Shown piece after piece: positions 14,931 to 19,885 of a stretch of DNA of 22,894 bases. Source of the stretch: an uncultured Collinsella sp. (GTDB lineage Bacteria > Actinomycetota > Coriobacteriia > Coriobacteriales > Coriobacteriaceae); assembly GCA_902497065.1 (NCBI GenBank), contig CABVDH010000026.1, forward strand, positions 1 through 22,894. Direction: 5' to 3'. Within the stretch, counting starts at the first letter, position 1; each line of letters starts with the position of its first letter. A model generated the notes under the pieces. That model did no database searches. It worked only from the letters and a program-made list of their open reading frames with translations, and was not told where the DNA came from. Made by a program: the position numbers and the translations under genes.

Positions 14931-15929
14931 CTACAGCTCCACGTCGTTGAGCCATGTCGGCAGCGCGGTCTGCCGGATGCCTGCCGTCTGCAGCTTTTTG
15001 GCGAGCACTCCTGCCGAGCGGACCTCGTTCATGGTAAAGCGCAACAGAGGGTGACCGTAGAGCGATAGGTGTGCCTCGCGCTGTCGTTCGGCAACGAGCG
15101 CCTCGGCGGTGGTGCGTCCGGCCAGCATGGTCTGGTCGGTATATTTGATGAGCCCGTCGAGCTCGCCCAGCGTGAGTTCCCGCGCCTGGCGCTCCCAGGC
15201 AAAGTCCGTTCGTATGGGTTTGGCCGAATCGAAGGGGTCCGTCAGCTCGTATTGAAGCCTGTCGGGCGCAAAGCCCGTCTCGATCATGACGGCTCGGGCG
15301 ACCGATTCCCCGCCGCTCTCGGCGCGGGCGTCGGCATATCGAAGCGTTGTGAGGGCGGTGCGAATCGCGCGACCATTGCGGGCAGTCGCTCGTTGCTCAA
15401 CGGCCTCCATCAGCTGTTCCCGCGCAAGGCCGAGCTTTGAGATCGCCGAATCGGCAATGGACATGCCGTCGGCAAAACCAGTTTGCAGCAGGCAATCTGT
15501 GGCCGTTTGGATGGGCGGCGTTACCGATATGCCGGCTTTGCGTATTGCTCCGCCTGGCTCAATCTGGTGTCGCTGAATATGTGCGCCCGGACGAGCCGAC
15601 GGCTTTGTCGAGCTGCAAACATGCACGACGTTCAGGTGTCGCCACGAGACCTCGAGCCCCAGCAGGCAAGCTGCCGAAAACGAGCAGAACGTCCAATCGG
15701 GATGGATGATCGCAAGGGCGCGGAGGATCTCGCAATGGCGTTGCGCTCGGTTGAGTTCATCCCAGTGCGTTTTTCGCGCAAACAACCCCGGCATGGGCGA
15801 GACAACCGTGCCGCCGGTGCGCCGAAGGAGCGCTTTTCGGATCGCCGTGCTCGGGGGAATCAGACAGCGCCCCTCTTGTTCGGCTTGAGTGAGCAGTTGG
15901 TCGATGAGCTGGTCGTTGCAATGGGTCAT
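14931..15929 (-). CDS. AbiEi/DUF559-like protein with PD-(D/E)XK-type residues
   Basis: 332 residues. The N-terminal 1-130 region resembles the AbiEi-type antitoxin/winged-helix fold common in actinobacteria (MPGLFARKTHWDELN; an LRALAIIHPDWTFCSFSAACLLGLE block). The C-terminal 200-265 region has the order E209 (AESGGES), D242 (IRTDFAW) and E256-x-D258...K262 (GELDGLIKYTD), the pattern of the DUF559/very-short-patch-repair-like PD-(D/E)XK fold. AAAAGGAGG precedes the ATG. No toxin partner (AbiEii-like nucleotidyltransferase) is next to it. It stands alone between repeat arrays A and B. Function unknown: a nuclease, a DNA-binding regulator or an orphan antitoxin are all possible. Confidence 0.7.
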   Translation of the reverse strand: MTHCNDQLIDQLLTQAEQEGRCLIPPSTAIRKALLRRTGGTVVSPMPGLFARKTHWDELNRAQRHCEILRALAIIHPDWTFCSFSAACLLGLEVSWRHLNVVHVCSSTKPSARPGAHIQRHQIEPGGAIRKAGISVTPPIQTATDCLLQTGFADGMSIADSAISKLGLAREQLMEAVEQRATARNGRAIRTALTTLRYADARAESGGESVARAVMIETGFAPDRLQYELTDPFDSAKPIRTDFAWERQARELTLGELDGLIKYTDQTMLAGRTTAEALVAERQREAHLSLYGHPLLRFTMNEVRSAGVLAKKLQTAGIRQTALPTWLNDVEL

Positions 15930-15984
15930 GAGCTACCGCCTCCTTTTGGGTAGCAAAAACGTATCAGCTGGAACTTGCCGCTCA

Positions 15985-16017
15985 GCTGACCAAAAGCTGA
16001 CCAAAATCTAACCATGC
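15985..16017. repeat. three 11-bp direct repeats upstream of the AbiEi-like gene
   Basis: GCTGACCAAAA (15985-15995) is repeated exactly at 15996-16006 and followed by the related TCTAACCATGC (16007-16017). The copies are one DNA turn apart and lie 55-90 nt before the start codon of the minus-strand gene. That suits an operator for a protein binding one face of the helix; AbiEi-type antitoxins are known autoregulators. Confidence 0.6.
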
Positions 16018-16223
16018 AGGTAGATGACCTGCTTTTGGCGACATATTTCTTGTTTGAATCGGTGGGCGGTAATCGGCGACCGTGAACGGTAGCTGGATAT
16101 GAAGTCTTGGTAAGTTTCGGGACGTGTACTTTTTGAAAAAGAGCATTCTATCTGCTGTTTTGTGTTTCTGTATCGCATATTTGAAGGCATGTGATAAGGG
16201 CGGCGGACTGTCGCCTTGTATCT
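16018..16223. other. intergenic stretch without recognisable gene
   Basis: An AT-richer stretch between the direct repeats and repeat array B. Short open frames on both strands have no ribosome site or recognisable motif. I see nothing I can name in it. Confidence 0.5.
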
Positions 16224-16365
16224 GCGGAAACTGTGACCCGGAATTGCCACTCGGAATGGGACGCGCTTTCCGGATCGCCCTTCAAGCGGAAACTACGGCC
16301 CAGTTTTTGGCTCCAGAACGGGATACATTTTCCGGAACGGTCCACGTGCGGCGGTGTATCGCCCC
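16224..16365. repeat. 62-bp-period palindromic repeat array B (two units plus a remnant)
   Basis: Units lie at 16224-16273 and 16286-16335, exactly 62 bp apart, with the same arms as array A (left GCGGAAACTGTGACCC, right GGGACGCGCTTTCCGG). A decayed third unit begins in phase at 16348 (GCGGCGGTGTATCGCCCC). The array lies between the AbiEi-like gene and the ATPase gene. Confidence 0.85.
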
Positions 16366-16387
16366 TTTTCGTGCGCCGCTTGTCGAA

Positions 16388-16443
16388 TTACGTTATAGCC
16401 AGCTATATTATAGGAAGGTATAATATAGCTGGCTATAACGTAA
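16388..16443. promoter_or_regulatory. perfect 25-bp-arm palindrome with nested dyads and a -10 box
   Basis: The left arm 16388-16412 and the right arm 16419-16443 are perfectly complementary around a 6-nt loop (GGAAGG). Each arm itself holds a dyad: TATAGC-CA-GCTATA on the left and TATAGC-TG-GCTATA on the right. TATAAT occurs at 16419-16424 on the plus strand and, by symmetry, at 16412-16407 on the minus strand. The ATPase start codon follows 15 nt after the palindrome. The arrangement looks like twin operators around a promoter; a transposon-like inverted repeat is the alternative. Confidence 0.8.
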
Positions 16444-16458
16444 GGGAAGGATGGCCCT

Positions 16459-17850
16459 ATGTTTATCGGAAGAACAGCGGAAATGTCCGAGCTCAATCGA
16501 CTGTATGGCACGGACTCCTTTGAGATGCCTGTGATTTACGGCCGCCGTCGCGTGGGTAAAACGCGCCTTATCACAGAGTTCATCCAAGGCAAGAAGGCTA
16601 TTTACTTTCAAGCTCGTCGTACCAATGCGGAGGCAAACCTGCACGGCTTTAGCCAGGCGATACTTGCAGGCTCGGTTGGTGCTGCAGGCGTGTCGTTTCG
16701 TAGTTTTGACGAAGCGTTCGATGCATTGGCCACCATGGCTCGCACGGAACGTTTGGTTGTCGTGATTGACGAGTATCCCTATCTCGCCCAATCGAATCCC
16801 GAGATCAGCTCGTTGCTGCAAGACAAGATCGATCACCTGTACAAAGAGACTAGGCTCATGCTGATTCTATGCGGCTCGTCTCTTTCGTTTATGGAGGAAC
16901 AGGTGTTGGGCTACGAGAGCCCGCTATACGGTAGGCGTACGGCCCAGTTTAAGATCATGCCGCTCGATTTTATGACGACCCTCGGCCTGTGGCAGAGCAT
17001 GAGTCGCGAAGACGCTGCAGTTTGCTATGGCATGACGGGCGGCATTCCTGCATATATCGAGAAAGTCGATCCTGCTGCACCGCTCAAGGACAACATCAAA
17101 CGTCTTTTTCTTACTCCTACGGGCTATCTCTTTGAGGAGCCGAGTAACCTGCTATTGCAAGAGTGCCGCAATCCCGAGCAATATGATGCGATCGTGCAAG
17201 CAATTGCTCAGGGGCGCTCGAAGATCTCGGAGATTGCGAGCTCTACGGGAATCCCTGCGAGCAACGTAAAGAGCTATGTGGATAAGCTGGCGTCGCTTGG
17301 GATTGTCGAGCGCGAGCTGCCCCTAAACGAGACGAGCAATAAGCGAGCCGTGTATCTGCTGAGCGACCAGATGTTTAGGTTCTGGTACAAGTTTGTGCCG
17401 CAGAACATTGGGCTGATTCAAAACGATATGGCCGAGATGGCGTATAAGCGCATTGAGCCGCACGTGTCGGATTACATGGGTACGGTCTTTGAGCTTATAT
17501 GCAGGCAATACGTGTACGAACTTGCGCGGGCGGGCCAGCTCGATGTGGTTCCGGCGAGCGTCGGGCGCTGGTGGGGGACGGATAATCGCACGCATACGCA
17601 GGAAGAAATCGACTTGATTGTTGACGATGGCGAGGGCACTGCACTGTTTGCGGAGTGCAAATGGCGCAATGAACCGGTAGGCGAGGATGTTCTGGAAAAG
17701 CTCGTGTACCGAAGCGAGCTCTTTAGGCGGCAGCATAAAAGCTACGTGATCTTCTCGAAGCGTGGCTTTACGCAAGGATGTCAGGAAGCTGCGGCGAGCA
17801 GGGGAGATGCCAAGCTGATTTCGTTTGCCGAGATGTGCGAGCGGAGATAA
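16459..17850 (+). CDS. archaeal-type ATPase with C-terminal DUF234 (PD-(D/E)XK-like) domain
   Basis: 463 residues. Residues 1-220 form a STAND/AAA-like ATPase: Walker A GRRRVGKT (28-35), Walker B VVVIDE (100-105) and a sensor-like LILCGSS (135-141). Residues 250-285 form a winged helix (GRSKISEIASSTGIPASNVKSYVDKLASLGIVERE). Residues 300-463 are the DUF234 region with the nuclease-like order E383, D385 and E399-C-K401 (EEIDLIVDD, then FAECKW). GGAAGGATGG lies just before the ATG. Known: this family is widespread in archaea and gut bacteria, often in many copies, with no settled function. It is flanked by repeat arrays B and C, and a large palindrome lies directly upstream. Inferred: a selfish or defence-type element that may repress its own promoter through its winged helix. 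Confidence 0.88.
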   Translation: MFIGRTAEMSELNRLYGTDSFEMPVIYGRRRVGKTRLITEFIQGKKAIYFQARRTNAEANLHGFSQAILAGSVGAAGVSFRSFDEAFDALATMARTERLVVVIDEYPYLAQSNPEISSLLQDKIDHLYKETRLMLILCGSSLSFMEEQVLGYESPLYGRRTAQFKIMPLDFMTTLGLWQSMSREDAAVCYGMTGGIPAYIEKVDPAAPLKDNIKRLFLTPTGYLFEEPSNLLLQECRNPEQYDAIVQAIAQGRSKISEIASSTGIPASNVKSYVDKLASLGIVERELPLNETSNKRAVYLLSDQMFRFWYKFVPQNIGLIQNDMAEMAYKRIEPHVSDYMGTVFELICRQYVYELARAGQLDVVPASVGRWWGTDNRTHTQEEIDLIVDDGEGTALFAECKWRNEPVGEDVLEKLVYRSELFRRQHKSYVIFSKRGFTQGCQEAAASRGDAKLISFAEMCERR

Positions 17851-17873
17851 CCAAGCGCGCTCTGATGTGATGC

Positions 17874-18180
17874 TCGGAATGGGATGCGCTTTCCTTTTGC
17901 AACCCTTGGCGGAAAGCGTGTCCCAGATTTCGGCTTCAGAATGGGATGCCGTTTCCGGATCGGCCCTCAGGCGGAAACTACGACCCGGAATTTGGCTCCA
18001 AAACGGGATACGCTTTCCCGGTGGCATCTCTAGCGGAAACTGCATCCAGGAATGAGCTCTCGGAACGGGACACGCTTTCCCATCGGGGCTTCAAACGGAA
18101 ACCGTGTTCCGGAATTGAGCCTCAGGGTGGGACGCATTTTCCGGTAGAGGCCTGGGACGGAAGGCGTGTCCCAGAATCCG
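17874..18180. repeat. 62-bp-period palindromic repeat array C (four units plus two halves)
   Basis: Full 50-nt units start at 17909, 17971, 18033 and 18095, each exactly 62 bp from the next. A right half-unit precedes them (17874-17896) and a left half-unit follows in phase at 18157-18180. Arms are as in arrays A and B. The in-phase position of the first half-unit would begin at 17847, inside the last codons of the ATPase gene, so the array abuts the gene end directly. The arms could also act as its terminator. The bases after it, up to 18242, hold nothing I recognise. Confidence 0.9.
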
Positions 18181-18242
18181 GCTAATCCGATGGCCAGGTG
18201 GTTGAGTGAGCGGGCTCCGGGGCTCCATTACTGAAAATTCAT

Positions 18243-18271
18243 TTGTTAAACCTGGCAACCGTAGGTAGAAT
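18243..18271 (+). promoter_or_regulatory. promoter of the candidate antitoxin RNA
   Basis: TTGTTA (18243-18248), a 17-bp spacer and TAGAAT (18266-18271) give a strong sigma-70-type promoter, with a start near 18278. No open reading frame with a ribosome site follows. Confidence 0.7.
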
Positions 18272-18277
18272 AAAGTC

Positions 18278-18362
18278 GACGGCAGCCCAAGGGTGATAGC
18301 TGGGCAGCGCCGTTACTTAGTTCAAGGGGTCAATGCCTTAACGGCGTCGGCCCCTCTTCTTT
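18278..18362 (+). ncRNA. candidate antisense antitoxin RNA, convergent with the small toxin gene
   Basis: An RNA of about 85 nt would run from the promoter at 18243-18271 to an intrinsic terminator. Its first hairpin is ACGGC (18279-18283)/GCCGT (18309-18313) with inner GCCCA/TGGGC. The second is AGGGG (18325-18329)/CCCCT (18351-18355) with inner GCC/GGC, followed by CTTCTTTT. It overlaps the last codons of the minus-strand peptide gene and its predicted 3' untranslated region. The first hairpin, read on the minus strand, is followed by CGACTTTATT and can end the toxin mRNA. This is the layout of TxpA/RatA-type systems of Bacillus. The sequence itself matches no RNA family I know. Confidence 0.6.
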
Positions 18363-18463
18363 TGCTTCGTACGCTGCTTAAGTGCCTCGGAAAGTCCGAT
18401 AAGCGCCGTGAGGAGCGAGACCAAAGCGGTCAGGAGCTTCACGAAATCAATCAGATCGGTCAT
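18338..18463 (-). CDS. candidate type I toxin, 41-residue membrane peptide
   Basis: Starts at ATG 18463 with GGGAGG 8 nt upstream; an ATG two codons earlier is too close to that site. The peptide has a hydrophobic helix rich in Leu, Ala and Val (LLTALVSLLTALIGL, about residues 10-24), then a short linker and a strongly basic tail (KQRTKQKKRGRRR). One helix plus a cationic tail is typical of type I toxins and holin-like peptides that insert in the membrane. An extended -10 on the minus strand (TGATAGAAT, -10 at 18533-18528) gives a leader of about 58 nt. A plus-strand antisense RNA overlaps its 3' end. No named family is recognised; it could instead be a small membrane anchor. Confidence 0.65.
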   Translation of the reverse strand: MTDLIDFVKLLTALVSLLTALIGLSEALKQRTKQKKRGRRR

Positions 18464-18527
18464 GGGCATCACCTCCCGTCGCATGGAGGGCGCTGCCCGG
18501 CACATGGAACTGCCGTCAACAACTGCC

Positions 18528-18536
18528 ATTCTATCA
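18528..18536 (-). promoter_or_regulatory. extended -10 promoter of the small toxin-like gene
   Basis: The minus-strand sequence TGATAGAAT gives an extended -10 element. The -35 region (TTCGTA, 18 bp upstream) is weak, as often seen with extended -10 promoters. Transcription would start near 18521. The AT-rich stretch further upstream (18545-18600) holds no gene that I can support. Confidence 0.5.
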
Positions 18537-18677
18537 AAGCGCGGTCATAAATACGAATATATGTTCGATAATAACAGCAACGTGATTCCCTCGAATAGCA
18601 GCCTTTCGTAAGGGCGGCAGAAGACGGCGCTGGGCGATTGGGGCTAGACGCGCAGGTCTTCGTCACCGAAAGCCCGT

Positions 18678-18706
18678 TTGATTAACCAGTCCTCTGTAGG
18701 TACACT
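18678..18706 (+). promoter_or_regulatory. promoter upstream of the exonuclease gene
   Basis: TTGATT (18678-18683), a 17-bp spacer and TACACT (18701-18706) form a plausible housekeeping promoter, with a start near 18713. The next feature downstream is a terminator-like hairpin. Confidence 0.5.
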
Positions 18707-18717
18707 GCATATTGATG

Positions 18718-18762
18718 GGCCCGGGATGACCGCTGATTCAAGTCACCGGGCCTAAATCTTTT
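18718..18762 (+). terminator. intrinsic terminator or attenuator hairpin
   Basis: GGCCCGG (18718-18724) pairs with CCGGGCC (18746-18752), extended by GAC/GTC, and is followed by TAAATCTTTTT. It begins about 5 nt after the predicted transcription start. It would therefore stop most transcripts from that promoter, acting as an attenuator for the exonuclease, or it ends a very short RNA. The following 18763-18932 stretch holds no gene I can support. Confidence 0.65.
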
Positions 18763-18932
18763 TCATGCATTTGAATAGAGCGGGCAACTCTCTTGGGGCC
18801 GTCTGCATGGCGTGTGCCTGGCGCATGGTATTGCGCCCAGCTTTCATGTCCGCGCGGCCACCTATCCTTACGGCAATGTAGCCGCCTATGTAGCAAGCGG
18901 CAGGCAACGGAGAAAGGCCCTAACCGTGTCAG

Positions 18933-19661
18933 TTGAAAAAGACGCCGGGTATCTCGGCTATCGATACGACGAACTTTGCGCGCCAGATTGTGCTGGACTT
19001 TGAGTTTGCGCCGGTGCCAAAGCAGCGCCAGCGCCGTGGACTGCGCAATGAGATTATCGAGGTCGGCGCCGTCAAGCTCGATTACCACGGCAACGTTATG
19101 GGCGAGTTCTCGCAGTTTGTGCAGACGGAATTTACCGAAGGCGTTGCGTTTCCCGTCCGCGAGCTCACAGGTATATCGGCCGTGGACACCGCGATGGCCG
19201 ACCCGCTCTACATGGTGATCAAAAGGCTCAGCGATTGGATCGGCCGCTACTCCGCCCAGATAGTTTGCTGGAGCGGGACGGACCGTCGACAGCTTATGAC
19301 CGAGTGCCAGGCAAAGCAAATCGACCTTGCCGCATTTCCTACGGACTGGGCCGATCTGCAGGCGTTTTACACCTCGATCATGGACGTGGGCAGCCACGGG
19401 TGCGTCTCTTTGAGTGATGCGGCGACGTGGTTTGGCATCGAGTTCGACGAGTCGACGGGCCACGCCCACAGCGCCCTGGCCGATGCGCGCGTGACCGCTA
19501 AGTTGCTCAAGCAGGTGATGGACAGGGACTACCGCGTGAGCCCGCGCGCCCAGGAAGTCCGCCAGCGTTGGGGGATGGGCGAGCGAGCCCAGACACGCCT
19601 CTCTAGCAAGTGCCCCGAGCTGGGCGACCTGCTGTTGAAGCTGAAGGCGGAGGGGAGATAG
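18933..19661 (+). CDS. DEDDh 3'-5' exonuclease (DnaQ-like)
   Basis: 242 residues. Seen: Exo I VLDFEFAP with D22 and E24 followed by IIEVGAVKLD; Exo II WSGTDRRQL with D117; Exo III HAHSALADARVTAKLL with H179 and D184. It should remove nucleotides from the 3' end of DNA or RNA using two metal ions; the family includes proofreading subunits, RNase T and ERI-like enzymes. The start is uncertain. The frame can begin only at TTG 18933, 15 nt after an AGAAAGG site, while a GTG at 18926 has ideal spacing but is in another frame and stops after about 26 codons. A five-A tract lies just after both, so a frameshift or an unusual start is possible. It stands between the toxin-like locus and the restriction genes. 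Confidence 0.85.
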   Translation: MKKTPGISAIDTTNFARQIVLDFEFAPVPKQRQRRGLRNEIIEVGAVKLDYHGNVMGEFSQFVQTEFTEGVAFPVRELTGISAVDTAMADPLYMVIKRLSDWIGRYSAQIVCWSGTDRRQLMTECQAKQIDLAAFPTDWADLQAFYTSIMDVGSHGCVSLSDAATWFGIEFDESTGHAHSALADARVTAKLLKQVMDRDYRVSPRAQEVRQRWGMGERAQTRLSSKCPELGDLLLKLKAEGR

Positions 19662-19885
19662 GGGGCGGACATCATTGTCGTTTTCGCCTGCGAAGAAGGA
19701 ATCAATTAACTACAAAGTGTGGATGGCTTCTAGTGAAGACTTAAACACCAGACTATGAAAGGGTTGTCGAGCCATTGGGGCTGCAACATTTGCCCATCGC
19801 AAGACGTTACTCGTTCAAATTGGGACGCTCCACATCCTATGAAATGGTTAATGCGGAACGTCCCTAGAAGTCTGTCTTCTGTTAC
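19662..19885. other. convergent intergenic gap with a possible hsdR terminator
   Basis: Between the exonuclease and the restriction gene, GGGACGCTCC (19822-19831) can pair with GGAACGTCCC (19855-19864) around a 23-nt loop. Read on the minus strand it is followed by AATTTGAA, a weak terminator for hsdR. Nothing else is recognisable. Confidence 0.4.

Noticed and set aside
17874..18180. CRISPR array
   Set aside because: Linkers between palindromes are only 12 nt, the arms vary from unit to unit, and no cas gene is near.
14563..18180. Integron-like attC sites
   Set aside because: The palindromic, cassette-bordering layout is suggestive, but no RYYYAAC/GTTRRRY core sites and no integrase are visible.
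18408..18611. Plus-strand 67-residue open frame across the toxin-like gene
   Set aside because: It has no ribosome site or motif and is antisense to the small gene that does have one.
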